A DNA stretch of 64,000 nt from Nakaseomyces glabratus (GCF_010111755.1 NC_088963.1:1240001-1304000), one strand, 5' to 3'; counted from the first letter of the stretch, positions 18,375 to 28,514 are shown. Notes: a model not told the origin generated them from the letters alone. Made by a program: numbers and translations.

Positions 18375-18697
18375 TCCTTTTAAATCCTTGCATACAGTAC
18401 AGCCATTCGCATATATACCATAGTTTAGCTCGACTACTACCAGTCTTTCATATAGTTCTCTATATCGATCACATGTTATATCACATTATACAACGTGTGT
18501 TTTCAGCATTCCTCGCTGCCGTCCCAAATCTCCCTTTGCTGGAAGCCATAGGGGCTCTCGACGAGGGCTAATAGTCTGGCGAAACGTAGTCATAGCATTT
18601 AATTTGCTAGTACAATTGGGAGTCTGGTAAGAGTACCCTGTGTTTCAGGAGAGCAAGGTTTCTGTTGGAGGCAAAGGAAATAGAGAAGAGTACAAGT
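18375..18697. other. Intergenic: SNP1 3' region and ARC15 promoter
   Basis: The 323 bases lie between two plus-strand genes. The ARC15 frame is open upstream to 18665 only through a TTG codon, and those extra residues are not part of the family. Nothing else is recognised. Confidence 0.5.
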
Positions 18698-19162
18698 ATG
18701 GCTGATTGGAGAAGGATAGATATTGATGCGTTTGATCCCGAGAGCGGGAGGTTGAAGCCTGAGGACCTAGTGCCTCCATATGACACGCCAGCGGTTGGTG
18801 TCCAGGAGATACAAGGCCGTGTTGGTCAGCTTCGCAGCATGGCAAGCAGTGGCGATATAGCAGGTGCAGTACAGTTGATTACCAGCGATCCTCCATACAA
18901 CAGCGATGAAGCCACGAAGAAGACGTACCTATTGGCGGTGCTGGAGGCCTTGGGTCAGGTCAAGACCATGGATATTGCTAACATCGTGGGACAATTGAAC
19001 GACAGCCAGGTGGATGTCCTCGTCAAGTACCTGTACAAAGGTATGTCTGTGCCAGAAGGCCAGAAACAAGGCGGTATCCTGCTGGCATGGCTCGAGAAGA
19101 TCACTCAGACCAACGGGGTGAAGCCAATTGTGCATTTCATTTCTGATAGAAGAACTGTATAA
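18698..19162 (+). CDS. ARC15: Arp2/3 complex subunit ARPC5 (Arc15)
   Basis: Starting at the ATG at 18698 the protein has 154 residues, the exact S. cerevisiae length, beginning MADWRRIDIDAFDPESGR. It is the smallest subunit of the Arp2/3 actin-nucleating complex, which acts at endocytic actin patches. The C-terminal family signature is present: VLVKYLYKGMSVPEGQKQG, then VHFISDRRTV. Neighbours SNP1 and YRB2 are as in S. cerevisiae. Confidence 0.96.
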   Translation: MADWRRIDIDAFDPESGRLKPEDLVPPYDTPAVGVQEIQGRVGQLRSMASSGDIAGAVQLITSDPPYNSDEATKKTYLLAVLEALGQVKTMDIANIVGQLNDSQVDVLVKYLYKGMSVPEGQKQGGILLAWLEKITQTNGVKPIVHFISDRRTV

Positions 19163-19590
19163 GAAAGGTATTCCAGCCAAGACGGCACATTACCGAATCA
19201 AGATTAAATATACATTGTTCTGCAAATTGTGTCAGAATGGTGGGATGTGTAGTGGTCGGGTCTTTCTTGAAGGCTTAAATGTATAATAATGATTACGTAC
19301 TCTTGAATAAATAAACCATTAGAGCATATATGTATGACCTCTGGTACTATATTGCACTGGTGTTTCTTTCCTGCAAATATCTGATAGCTCATATTGACAT
19401 AACCCAATTTGACGCAGCTTCGGGCTTTTCAGTGCGAATTGGAACTTTCAGTATGAAAAATTATATGAAAACAATTAAATTAATATTGGAAGTCTATTTA
19501 TTGTACGTTCCACTGGTGGATACTAGTCGCACCTCTACTGCTAACACCTTGCAACAGCGTTAGTTCCTGATTAATTGGATAAGTAATAAA
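19163..19590. other. Intergenic: ARC15 3' region and YRB2 promoter
   Basis: The stretch is AT-rich and lies between two plus-strand genes. No gene or clear site is seen. Confidence 0.5.
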
Positions 19591-20568
19591 ATGGCCGACG
19601 AAGAATTGAAGAGGAAGCGTGACGACAGCCCTGATGTCGCTGATTCTAAGAAGGTAAAAGTTAATGAGACTGTGAAGGACAACTCCAGTGAACTAGATAC
19701 TAAAAGTAATGAGCATAGTACCGTTAGTGAATCTGAAGAAAGCAAGCAGCAGAGTAAGGATACAATTTCTGAGAGTAGTTCTGAGGTCAAGGATGAAGTG
19801 AAGGAAGATGAACCAAAGAAGGATAAAGTTGATGAGTCCAAGGAATCGGTTAGTGATGAAAGCAAGGATGAGAAACCAAAGTTTGTATTCGGATCATCAT
19901 CAGCTTTTACAGGTGGTTTTGGCGTAGCGAAGGGTAAAGAGGACAAAAAGGATACTGAAAATCAAACAGAAACGCCTAAGGCTGCGTTTAGTTTTGGTTC
20001 TGGCTTGTCCTTTGGATCTGGTTTTAATGTTCTTAAGACTAAAGATATTGCAGCCAATAAAGAAGAGAAAGATTCAAAGTCGAAGCCTGAGGACTCAGAT
20101 GATAAACTAATACCTAACTCTGAGTTGAAGAAAGAAGATAGCAAAGTGACTTCCAGTAATAATGCTGCCCCAACCCCAATCAAACTACAAAAGGAAGAGG
20201 TTAAGTCAGGTGAAGAGTCTGAAGAATGTCTATTTCAAGTGAATGCTAAGCTTTTCCAACTGGTAGATATGAAAACAGGTTGGAAGGAAAGAGGTGTAGG
20301 TGCTGTGAAGGTTAATAGAGACAAAGAAACTTCCAAGACTCGTGTTGTTATGAGATCGAGAGGTATCTTGAAGGTCATACTAAATCTTCCCCTTGTTAAA
20401 GGATTCAAAGTTGAAAAAGGATTTCCTGGTTCATTACAAAGTCAGAAGTACGTTCGAATAGTGGCATTGAATGAAAATAATGAGCCAACTCAATACGCAT
20501 TGAGGACTGGCAAAGAGGAGACTGCTGATGATCTCTACGAAAATATAAAGGGCAATATCCCTAACTAG
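19591..20568 (+). CDS. YRB2: Ran-binding protein Yrb2
   Basis: This 325-residue nuclear protein binds Ran-GTP and the exportin Crm1 and promotes NES-dependent export. The N-terminus carries a basic signal (LKRKRDD) and a long Lys/Glu/Ser-rich acidic region. FG-type motifs (FVFGSSSAFTGGFG and FSFGSGLSFGSGF) occur at about 95-140. The C-terminal RanBP1/PH-like domain (about 195-325) includes WKERGVGAVKVN and VVMRSRGILKVILN. Length agrees with S. cerevisiae (about 327). It is convergent with EFM4 at a spacing of 132 bases. Confidence 0.95.
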   Translation: MADEELKRKRDDSPDVADSKKVKVNETVKDNSSELDTKSNEHSTVSESEESKQQSKDTISESSSEVKDEVKEDEPKKDKVDESKESVSDESKDEKPKFVFGSSSAFTGGFGVAKGKEDKKDTENQTETPKAAFSFGSGLSFGSGFNVLKTKDIAANKEEKDSKSKPEDSDDKLIPNSELKKEDSKVTSSNNAAPTPIKLQKEEVKSGEESEECLFQVNAKLFQLVDMKTGWKERGVGAVKVNRDKETSKTRVVMRSRGILKVILNLPLVKGFKVEKGFPGSLQSQKYVRIVALNENNEPTQYALRTGKEETADDLYENIKGNIPN

Positions 20569-20700
20569 ACTCTAACGTAATTTGATACATATATATCTCA
20601 TTTCCTTGTTTAAGAAATTTCAAAATGTTATAGATTGCAAGAAAAGGTCTTTGTAATGTTATTATTATACAATTGTCATATATTATTGTAATTCCTAGAA

Positions 20701-21387
20701 CTAGCGTTTAACAAAGGCTACTGTACAAATGGTAGTACCTTTTACACCACCAAATTCGAATACGGGATAATTGACACATTCCCACATCTTTAAACTATCG
20801 GTTTCAATAATCTTTATCAGTTCCTCCTGAGTGAAATTACATGATGTAATTAAAAATACGCTGCCCGGCTCCATCAATCTCTCCACACACTTGCTATATA
20901 CATCAACAATGGTCTTATCATCATCAAATTTCAAACCGCTCAATGCAATGGCATCTAGTGTGCCTTTATCCAATACAACGTTGAATTTTCCAGGGTTCCA
21001 ATTGTTGTCGAATATATCAGCTTGTGCAAATCGCAGATGCTCACCTAATTCTTTATTTGCCACAATCTCGTTGGCAAATTTTACACTTTGCTCTGAATAA
21101 TCTACACCCAACATTTGGCCATGGAATCCTTCTTCAGTTAACGCAAATAACAAGTGTCCATTGCCTGTGCCCAGATCAATCATGGTACATTCTTGGGAGA
21201 TGTTGTGCATACCACAGGCATCCATCAAAAACTCAACCATCTTCTCCTCAGCATCATTGTCATTGAACCAGCATTCACCTGTGTCCTCAGGGTTCTTCTC
21301 AAAGTTTTGTCTTTCTAATGCATAGAAATCATCCCAGTATTCCTTTGTGCCTAGCTTTGAAGTGTTTAGCTTGGTAGTGTCCTCCAT
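20701..21387 (-). CDS. EFM4: eEF1A lysine methyltransferase Efm4
   Basis: The ATG is complementary to 21385-21387; an upstream in-frame TTG was rejected. The 228-residue protein is a class I SAM-dependent methyltransferase with motif I MIDLGTGNGHLLFAL (about residue 68), an acidic SAM-ribose loop in GVDYSEQSV, and VVLDKGTLDAI after motif II. In S. cerevisiae Efm4 (SEE1) methylates Lys316 of translation elongation factor eEF1A; it is about 257 residues there, so this one is somewhat shorter. The promoter has a perfect PAC and an RRPE-like site, in keeping with the translation regulon. Confidence 0.93.
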   Translation of the reverse strand: MEDTTKLNTSKLGTKEYWDDFYALERQNFEKNPEDTGECWFNDNDAEEKMVEFLMDACGMHNISQECTMIDLGTGNGHLLFALTEEGFHGQMLGVDYSEQSVKFANEIVANKELGEHLRFAQADIFDNNWNPGKFNVVLDKGTLDAIALSGLKFDDDKTIVDVYSKCVERLMEPGSVFLITSCNFTQEELIKIIETDSLKMWECVNYPVFEFGGVKGTTICTVAFVKR

Positions 21388-21735
21388 ATTTGCCAACTGT
21401 TGTCAAATCTCGATACAATCCTAAGTACCTAACCACCTCTACTATATATAATGTAGTTTTCATACTCAGATAACGCACTCGACAACAATATGACTTATTT
21501 CCTCGATGAGCTCATCTCATCGCTGAATTTCCAATTTTTCAGTTTTCAAGGAATTTTTGTGCGGATTAAGTGCAATAATAGAGTGGATCAGACCAGTGTC
21601 TTATGTTAAATGGTATCGCCTATCAGCTCTAATTAACTACCTATTCAATATCGGATTCCTGTTTTTAAGAGTCAGTATCTACATATAATCTCAAAATAAA
21701 TTTACAAGGTTTAAGGACATTCAATTACTAGAAAG
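21388..21735. other. Intergenic: divergent promoter of EFM4 and FIS1
   Basis: These 348 bases hold the PAC/RRPE pair described separately and an AT-rich leader of FIS1. No gene is seen. Confidence 0.55.
21503..21541 (-). promoter_or_regulatory. PAC and RRPE elements of EFM4
   Basis: On the minus strand GCGATGAGAT is a perfect PAC (21514-21523), and TGAAAAATTGG (21531-21541) matches RRPE at 9 of 11 positions. A second PAC-like word, TCGATGAGCT, is at 21503-21512 on the plus strand. They lie 115-155 bases before the EFM4 ATG, the usual arrangement in ribosome-biogenesis promoters. Confidence 0.6.
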
Positions 21736-22200
21736 ATGAGCAAGATCAATTTTCTACCAACATTACAAGATGCCTATGAGCCACTAATGGCAGCACAGAT
21801 AGACATATTGCGTGAGCAAGTAGTCGCTGAAGGGGGTGATAAGGCGTCTGTTCAATCTAGATTCAACTATGCCTGGGGTTTAATTAAAAGTGAATCTGTC
21901 GATGATCAGAGACTAGGGGTGAAAATTCTAACAGATATTTATAAAGAATCATACCAGCGCAGACGTGAGTGTTTGTACTACTTGACAGTGGGTTGTTATA
22001 AATTGAAGGAGTATTCTATGGCTAAGAGATACGTTGATACCCTGCATGAGGCTGAACCTAATAACAAGCAAGTGATCGCGTTAAAAGAAATGGTGGAGGA
22101 TAAGATTCAGACAGAAACTATCAAGGGCCTGGCCATGGTAACTGGTGCAATTGTAGGTATAGCATCAATTGCTGGGTACTACATGAGAAGAAGGAAGTAA
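21736..22200 (+). CDS. FIS1: Mitochondrial and peroxisomal fission adaptor Fis1
   Basis: This 154-residue tail-anchored protein of the outer mitochondrial membrane recruits the Mdv1/Caf4-Dnm1 fission machinery and also acts at peroxisomes. It has the Fis1 TPR-like helical bundle (FNYAWGLIKSESVDDQRLG and RRRECLYYLTVGCYKLKEY). A C-terminal hydrophobic anchor (about 129-150) ends in the basic MRRRK tail that directs it to mitochondria. Length is as in S. cerevisiae (about 155). It is divergent from EFM4, as in S. cerevisiae; the RNR3 gene that follows there is absent here. Confidence 0.97.
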   Translation: MSKINFLPTLQDAYEPLMAAQIDILREQVVAEGGDKASVQSRFNYAWGLIKSESVDDQRLGVKILTDIYKESYQRRRECLYYLTVGCYKLKEYSMAKRYVDTLHEAEPNNKQVIALKEMVEDKIQTETIKGLAMVTGAIVGIASIAGYYMRRRK

Positions 22201-22647
22201 CTCAGAGCTTGCATGAGCTCGTTAGCTCCATTTTTCTTCTTTTCGTTTGTTTGATTTTATTATAATATTTGTTTTGCTATTATTCTATTAAACCAAGTCA
22301 GCTCCTTAATTGGATGTGAATATTCGAATCAAAACCAGTAGTTGGACTGGCAACAACTAGTTTATTGTGAGCAGTATAAGCCACTATCAAATATGGCATT
22401 ATTTGCTCATTTTCCACTAAAACCCCAGAGGAATTTTGCGAGACTTTCGATGTTTTTGGCAAAAGTTATATATGATATTGATCCACAGTTAGTTGGCATG
22501 GTGTTTGTAAATTAGGTTGTTATTTTACACTTCATGATTGTATGGCATGAAATTTTGTGGGTATAAACTCTAAACTCATTGTCCAATACCAGGGTAGCTA
22601 TAGCAGTGTTGTTCTCCTTTTTTTCTGGTGAGGTCTTGAAGTTAGCG
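22201..22647. other. Intergenic: FIS1 3' region and promoter of the YIL067C-type gene
   Basis: The stretch corresponds to the place of RNR3 in S. cerevisiae, and no trace of that gene is visible. The words GCGATGAGCT (a PAC match) overlap the start codon of the next gene, probably by coincidence. Confidence 0.5.
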
Positions 22648-24624
22648 ATGAGCTCTGGAGATGAGGAAGTACTCTATGAAAATGGAGATATTGATATAGA
22701 ACTGAATGACCTTTCAAGGGAAGGAGAGAGTGGAGAAGGAAGTGAGAGTGATAGGAGAAGAAAAGAGCAATGGTTGATGCTACAGAATTCCAACCCAGTT
22801 TCTCGGGTGTTCAAGAAGATATGGTTTGGTCCAGAAGAACCTCGCGATGACCCACCAAGTTTCCCTAGGAAATGGAAAGTTTTACAAATTTTGGACGACT
22901 TCCCAGAATTGTATAAAGTTTACTTCAGCAATGTCTATTTAAGGATGTTTATCCTAGGTTTCTACTGTTTAATCTGGTTTACAATACTGCATCAGTTGCT
23001 GTACCCATACTTGATTAAACCTCCATATTATTATACCAACGATGGTCAGCATAAGATACCGATAATTTCTTTAAGTTGTAACTCATACCTCAATTGGGAA
23101 GGAACCAATAATGCATGTGGACTGAATGCCAAGGATTGTGGACCATTTGAAAATAAGGAGTACATTATTAGATGTCCAGCTCTATGTGACAGAGGTGGCT
23201 GGACCTATAGTGCAATTGCCGTTGGGGACAAGAGAGTCAAATATACAGGCTATGAAATTGGAGGTGGCAGAAGAGAAGACAAAGGAAACAAAGATGATAT
23301 CTCGTATCCTTACAGAAGTGATTCCTTCCCATGTGGATCTGCTGTGCATGCAGGTATAGTATCTCCATTTCACGGTGGCTGTGCAAGACTCTCGATGACA
23401 GGACCTCAAACTTCCTTCCCATCAAGAAAGGGTGCCTATAGAACCGGATTTTCTATAGCTATGAATTCTTTCTTTCCTGGATCATATACTTTCAAGGATA
23501 TTAAAGATGGTATTACCTCAGGCTGCTATGATCCTCGGACTGCAGTTGTGGTGGTAAACATTATAATGGGATACCCAGTTTGGTACATGTATGATAGTAT
23601 TATTGGTTACTGGATAATCAATATGATCGGTTTTTGGACTCTAACACTAGCTCTGGATCCTCCTTTACTTACTGATCCGCATGACCCAGCGTCTGTATAT
23701 GAATTGTTCAGCGTTGGATTTCAAAGATTGCTACCTCTATCCTTTATACTATATGTTTTGTGGAAGGCTGCCGTAAAGCGAACTTTAGAATTTGGGTCTC
23801 CTCTTGCTAAGGTTCTTCTGTGGTATCCAACATTCTGGTTGGGGGTTATGAATAATGTCACCTTTGACAGATTGCCTGTCGACAGGTTAACTGCGAAGGA
23901 CCTTAAGGAGCAGGCAGGCGCAATGACTGCGGTGGGCTCCATCGCTGCCACTATCCTCACATGTGCCATAATCCAAGCATATTCACTTTGGAAATCCGGA
24001 AGGTTCCAAAAATACTTTAAGATCTATATCAGTTTTATTGGTGGTTTGGTTTTTCTAGGATCGCTCACTGGTCTAAACCTGCGCATTCACCATTACATAT
24101 TAGGCATGATCCTAGTGCCTGGATGCGCCACTCGTGGTAGTTCTGCCTACTTATTCCAAGGTATATTAATTGGACTAGTTCTATCAGGTGTAGCCCGTTG
24201 GGATTTCGCCAGTATAGTGGAGACAAACGTCGCACTCCTGAGGGGTGAAGCCGGAGGACGTCTCTCACCTCCTATGTTTGAGTACAATGCGGACACACCA
24301 CACATAGTGAGATGGAATATGCCATTAAACAACACGGAGGTTGATATCACTGGCAAGATCGATGGCTACTCGTTGCTGCTGAACGACATAGAAGTATACG
24401 TTGGTAAACACAAGACCGTTGACCTTGACATACTGATACACAAGAACGATATGTTGAAGAAACTGGTGAGTATGTCGCTGAAGGAAAGGGACCCAATACC
24501 GCTTTACCTCCGCGTGGCTAGAGTCTCCACTCAGGATACAAAGAACAGAGGCGACTACACGAACGCAGCACTGCTAGAGTGGCCTTCGGGCCTGTGGAAA
24601 GACCCACTCCCAGGTATAACATAG
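22648..24624 (+). CDS. LCCL-domain multispanning membrane protein, YIL067C orthologue
   Basis: The ATG at 22648 gives 658 residues; the frame stays open upstream only through TTG. S. cerevisiae YIL067C (about 678) is uncharacterised and vacuolar or ER associated in large-scale data. The N-terminus is acidic and cytosolic. One membrane span follows at about 105-130, then an extracytosolic Cys-rich LCCL domain (about 155-295) with CNSYLNWEGTNNACGLNAKD, CPALCDRGGWTY, FPCGSAVHAGI and FHGGCARL. Some eight further spans run to about 540, and a hydrophilic C-terminus ends the protein. The last 700 bases are much richer in G+C than the rest, a trend that continues into VTC1. Confidence 0.88.
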   Translation: MSSGDEEVLYENGDIDIELNDLSREGESGEGSESDRRRKEQWLMLQNSNPVSRVFKKIWFGPEEPRDDPPSFPRKWKVLQILDDFPELYKVYFSNVYLRMFILGFYCLIWFTILHQLLYPYLIKPPYYYTNDGQHKIPIISLSCNSYLNWEGTNNACGLNAKDCGPFENKEYIIRCPALCDRGGWTYSAIAVGDKRVKYTGYEIGGGRREDKGNKDDISYPYRSDSFPCGSAVHAGIVSPFHGGCARLSMTGPQTSFPSRKGAYRTGFSIAMNSFFPGSYTFKDIKDGITSGCYDPRTAVVVVNIIMGYPVWYMYDSIIGYWIINMIGFWTLTLALDPPLLTDPHDPASVYELFSVGFQRLLPLSFILYVLWKAAVKRTLEFGSPLAKVLLWYPTFWLGVMNNVTFDRLPVDRLTAKDLKEQAGAMTAVGSIAATILTCAIIQAYSLWKSGRFQKYFKIYISFIGGLVFLGSLTGLNLRIHHYILGMILVPGCATRGSSAYLFQGILIGLVLSGVARWDFASIVETNVALLRGEAGGRLSPPMFEYNADTPHIVRWNMPLNNTEVDITGKIDGYSLLLNDIEVYVGKHKTVDLDILIHKNDMLKKLVSMSLKERDPIPLYLRVARVSTQDTKNRGDYTNAALLEWPSGLWKDPLPGIT

Positions 24625-24977
24625 CGTGATCATATATATCTGTACATATACGAATATTCCAACCAAGATCTTATGTTCAAAAGAGCACAGAGTACTTGAA
24701 GATGCATTAATACAAATTGGACTATACAATTGAGCATTATTATCTTGTAGTCCACCATATCACCAAAAACGACTATCAACGGGATGGGTCAGACTGATAA
24801 CGAAACGTGGGTTAGTTGCAGGGGAGTTTGGATCCCTTCTTGAGCAAGACGTCAGCTTTTGAGGATCATATAAAGAGTAGTGAAACTTCGGTTTCGTTCT
24901 TTGTCGAATCCCAGGTATACAATATTTGGTATCGAGGATCACGGTAAAGTTTTTTTAGGAGTAGGTTAAAGAAAGAC
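24625..24977. other. Intergenic: promoter of VTC1
   Basis: It contains AACGTG (24804-24809; CACGTT on the other strand), a Pho4-type half-affinity E-box, and a CRE-like AGACGTCA at about 24847. VTC1 is a PHO-regulon gene in S. cerevisiae, so the E-box is a reasonable candidate. Nothing else is seen. Confidence 0.45.
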
Positions 24978-25361
24978 ATGTCATCGGCACCATTATTACA
25001 GAAGACGCCTGGGAAGAAGATAGCGTTGCCCACCAGGGTTGAGCCCAAGGTGTTCTTTGCCAATGAGCGTACGTTTCTGTCGTGGTTGAATTTCACTGTG
25101 ATGCTTGGTGGTCTTGGTGTTGGGTTGTTGAATTTCGGTGATAAAGTGGGTAAGATCAGTGCTGCGTTGTTCACTCTGATTGCGATGGGGAGTATGATAT
25201 ATGCATTGGTGACATACCATTGGAGAGCCGCTGCGATAAGGCGCAGAGGGTCGGGACCATACGACGACAGATTGGGACCCACATTGCTGTGTTTCTTCCT
25301 GCTGTTTGCAGTGGTGACTAACTTCATACTAAGAACCAAGTATGAAAACACAGCTCTGTAA
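24978..25361 (+). CDS. VTC1: Vacuolar transporter chaperone subunit Vtc1
   Basis: This 127-residue protein is the small membrane subunit of the VTC complex, which makes polyphosphate from ATP and moves it into the vacuole; it is also linked to V-ATPase and microautophagy. It is a DUF202-type protein: the conserved [20 protein letters not shown] precedes three transmembrane helices (about 38-55, 60-80 and 100-120). Length matches S. cerevisiae (about 129). VTC1 lies on the chromosome V sister region in S. cerevisiae; here it sits where SEC6 and RPS24B lie on chromosome IX, showing differential loss after duplication. Confidence 0.97.
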   Translation: MSSAPLLQKTPGKKIALPTRVEPKVFFANERTFLSWLNFTVMLGGLGVGLLNFGDKVGKISAALFTLIAMGSMIYALVTYHWRAAAIRRRGSGPYDDRLGPTLLCFFLLFAVVTNFILRTKYENTAL

Positions 25362-25893
25362 AATTAAAGATTATGTTAAAACAAAGATTAAAAAAAATAA
25401 AATTAGCACATTAAGCCATTCAGCATGTGGGGGGATAAAGGCATTGCAAATAAAATCATATAAGCAAGATTGCAGAGCAATTATTACATGTTAGAAACAC
25501 TTATATTCCTTTCATTCATAGGTTTGTATATTAATTAGTAAAATTCTATGATATTTTTCCACTGTTTATATTTAAGACTTAGAGCGTGATGCTTAAATTG
25601 AGCACGTAGAGCAAAATTAGCAATGGCTTTAATAGGTTAACCAGAGACTATTACTTTGAAATTGAATATGGCGGAGGCATGATCATGTATAGGTCACATG
25701 ACCATGTCTTGGCCATGAAAATTTCGCAGAAAGCCGGAATGGCGATGAAATCAAGCGAAGCCCATAGCAAAGATAGTGCCTTCGAATAAAAGTAGTTGAA
25801 AGTTGCAATGTAATTATTAACTTGGTAATTCATTTGCATCCTAGAATCAGAACCAGGAATTGCTGAATAAACTAAGAAGCTACAATTGTTACA
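25362..25893. other. Intergenic: VTC1 3' region and MAM33 promoter
   Basis: It contains a perfect Cbf1-type site GTCACATG (25693-25700), and GCGATGAAAT near 25742 with TGAAAATTTC near 25717, weak matches to PAC and RRPE. No gene is seen. Confidence 0.45.
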
Positions 25894-26727
25894 ATGTTTA
25901 CCAGAACAGCAGGCCTATGTTTGAGAAGAACTGCTTTGATGCTTTCCAGAAGTGGTAAAGCCAATGGTTCCATGGTTGCCAGAACCGTGTTGACCAAGCC
26001 TATGAACCATGCTCTAATTGCTAACTCCTTGTTGAGAGCTTTCCATGCTGGTGTGACAATTCACAACCAGGAATCCAAGCAAGTTAGAGACATTCTAAAC
26101 AGTGAACTCAATCTTGAGCTTGAGTCCTTGAAGGATGAGGAAGCACCACCACTGGATGAGACTTTCCAGGAGTATTTAGATAAATCAGGCTTTAGCATTG
26201 TTGAGAGACCAGGTAAGAATGAAGCTGAATTGAAGAAAACCACTGCCGATGGTGAAACTGTTCGTGTTTTGTTTGATGTTGCCCAAGTAAGCAACTTGCC
26301 TTACGATGCTTCTTTGGCCGAAGCTGCTGCCAATGAGCAAGCAATCAATGAAGATGATTACGACGCCCTTTCTGATAATTTCGCCAATGTTACAGTTGTC
26401 GTTTCCAAGGAAGGCAGATCAACTTTGGGTTTCGAACTTCTAATGAACATTCAAGAAGGTAGCTTCTATGTCGACAGCGTTACTCCATATCAAGGTGACA
26501 ACGTGGCTTTGTCAGAATCTGCTGAGGCAGATGCCCAAAGGGACGCTGTTTATCACGGTCCACCATTCTCTAACCTAGACGAACAACTACAGGAATCCTT
26601 GGAAGTATTCCTAGAGAGCAGAGGTATTAATGAGGACCTTGCTTCTTTCATCGGCACTTACTCTGAATTCAAAGAAAATAACGAGTATGTCGATTGGTTG
26701 AAGAAGATGAAGGAATTCTTCGAGTGA
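25894..26727 (+). CDS. MAM33: Mitochondrial matrix p32/gC1qR-family protein Mam33
   Basis: This acidic 277-residue protein of the p32 family is a mitochondrial translation and oxidative-phosphorylation assembly factor in yeast. A presequence rich in Arg, Ser and Thr covers about residues 1-45. The p32 fold follows, with [29 protein letters not shown] and the C-terminal blocks [20 protein letters not shown] and [12 protein letters not shown]. Length is close to S. cerevisiae (about 266). It precedes PCI8, as on chromosome IX. Confidence 0.96.
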   Translation: MFTRTAGLCLRRTALMLSRSGKANGSMVARTVLTKPMNHALIANSLLRAFHAGVTIHNQESKQVRDILNSELNLELESLKDEEAPPLDETFQEYLDKSGFSIVERPGKNEAELKKTTADGETVRVLFDVAQVSNLPYDASLAEAAANEQAINEDDYDALSDNFANVTVVVSKEGRSTLGFELLMNIQEGSFYVDSVTPYQGDNVALSESAEADAQRDAVYHGPPFSNLDEQLQESLEVFLESRGINEDLASFIGTYSEFKENNEYVDWLKKMKEFFE

Positions 26728-27084
26728 ATTTCCAAATTCCATCTTGACAAATACTGATCATATTGGAATTTTTAATTATTCTGTCCTTGTAAATAACAAT
26801 AGTTTCCGGTTCCCCTTCAATGAAATATAATAAATTTTGCTGCAAATAGGTACTCTTATAAATATCCAAAGTTTATATGTTTTATGTTGTATTGATTTTG
26901 CCCATATCTCTTCTCCATATTTTGTATTTATATTAGATCATCGCAATTTCTTCAATAAGGCTGCGAGAACAAAACGAGTAAATATACACAGAAAAGGTTT
27001 AGTGCTGGTTTGATATAGAAGGCTTTATGACTTTTTGGCTATTGGGATTGAGAAAATAAGTCATATCTAGTGCAGAGTATTGCA
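26728..27084. other. Intergenic: MAM33 3' region and PCI8 promoter
   Basis: An 8-base inverted repeat (AAATTCCA and TGGAATTT) lies just past the MAM33 stop and could form a hairpin in the 3' untranslated region. Otherwise it is AT-rich with nothing recognised. Confidence 0.45.
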
Positions 27085-28443
27085 ATGTTATCGCAATTAC
27101 GCCAATACCACCCAGTAATTGAGCTGGAGACGGTGGCTCATCTTTTGAAATCAGAGTATGGAGATGAACAGGAGAGAGCTCAATTGGGTCAATTGGGACT
27201 GCAGATAGTGAATAGATACGATGGATATGAGTGTCCTTATAAGGCTTTATTTGAAGCAGCAGTAAGCGATTCTAAAGCAACAATTTCGCACGCAGCAGGC
27301 CTCCATTATTCATCCGCCAATGATGAGAGTCATACCAATGATACAGATAACGAACACAGAGACGACAATGTGATGAAGCATTTGCTTAGCGGAAAATATC
27401 TTGAAGCCTTAGCATTGCTGGATGCCAATAGCAAGATGGACAAGTCCCCATTCAAACATATGGAACAATTTGCTAAGATAATGATATTCAGTAGAAACTA
27501 TGAGAATGTGCAAGAATTAGAGTTAAGATTACAATACAGCCTATCAGATGATAGAATTGATCAAATTTCAAAAGATCAACAACCATCTCAAAATTTGAGT
27601 GACGAAAAGGAGAGTATATGCAGGATAAAACTGTATATCTGTACGTCTTACTTCATTGAAGGAAGGTATTTTGAGTGCTCCTCCAAATTTTACAAGTTTT
27701 ACATTGAAGACCCAAAAACGATGATGAAGATACTGACAAGTAAAGTTGATGGTGATGCTTTACTTTTACTTCCTGAGCTCAAAACAATGATAGCAGCTTC
27801 AACATTAGTTTCAATACCTATGAACAGTTATGATGAGTTAATTTCCATCGATGAACTTACAGAGCTTTTTGACACCGTTGATATTCTATCCAGGTCATTG
27901 AAATTGCTGATTAATACGAGCTTTAAGTGCTTTTTAGCTCTATGGAATAATGAATTTCAGAAAACATTATCCCGATGTTATTTATTAAACAAAAGCTGGG
28001 AAACAGCCGAGAGACTCATGAAAATGAAGATATACTGCTTTTATCTCAAATTGTCAAAAACTCTAACGATAAGTTACTTATCAGAAAAGTTGGGTATAGA
28101 GTATGATGAAGTTAAAGAAAGTGTTGAAAGGCTGATTTGTAGTGCAAATTTGTATTTCCATTTAGACGGAGATGTGATATCTTATTCAAAAAGAAGTATT
28201 GTGGACTCGACAGTACGAACATTGGATGAAAATTGCAGACATATTAATGAACTTTTGGATAAACAGAGAGTTAGGAATGATAAATTGAAAGAGATGATTA
28301 GTGGAAATCTATTAGAAGAAGAACAAACAATAAGAAAATCTGATACAGCAAAGACGAGCAATAATCAAGAAATTATGGACATTGATGATGTGCAATTTCT
28401 AAGTGACGATTTGGAACAAGTTGATAGTTGCATTTCTGACTAG
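27085..28443 (+). CDS. PCI8: PCI-domain protein Pci8 (Csn11)
   Basis: The ATG at 27085 gives 452 residues (S. cerevisiae about 444); upstream the frame is open only through GTG. The protein is a divergent PCI-domain subunit of the yeast COP9 signalosome, which removes Rub1 from cullins, and also binds eIF3b. The N-terminal start is helical (LSQLRQYHPVIELETVAHLL) and the PCI/winged-helix region lies at about 290-390 (KTLTISYLSEKLGIEYDEVKE). The C-terminus is acidic. It is convergent with HOP1 at only 71 bases. Assignment rests on position plus these features. Confidence 0.88.
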   Translation: MLSQLRQYHPVIELETVAHLLKSEYGDEQERAQLGQLGLQIVNRYDGYECPYKALFEAAVSDSKATISHAAGLHYSSANDESHTNDTDNEHRDDNVMKHLLSGKYLEALALLDANSKMDKSPFKHMEQFAKIMIFSRNYENVQELELRLQYSLSDDRIDQISKDQQPSQNLSDEKESICRIKLYICTSYFIEGRYFECSSKFYKFYIEDPKTMMKILTSKVDGDALLLLPELKTMIAASTLVSIPMNSYDELISIDELTELFDTVDILSRSLKLLINTSFKCFLALWNNEFQKTLSRCYLLNKSWETAERLMKMKIYCFYLKLSKTLTISYLSEKLGIEYDEVKESVERLICSANLYFHLDGDVISYSKRSIVDSTVRTLDENCRHINELLDKQRVRNDKLKEMISGNLLEEEQTIRKSDTAKTSNNQEIMDIDDVQFLSDDLEQVDSCISD

Positions 28444-28514
28444 TTTTTTTCACTAGGAATGAGAATTCCAGGATACTACACATTATTTGCTACTAAACTA
28501 AAACTAAAGAACTA

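Noticed and set aside
22645..22654. Perfect PAC word overlapping the start codon of the YIL067C-type gene
   Set aside because: It includes the ATG and the first codon and has no RRPE partner upstream, so it is probably coincidence.
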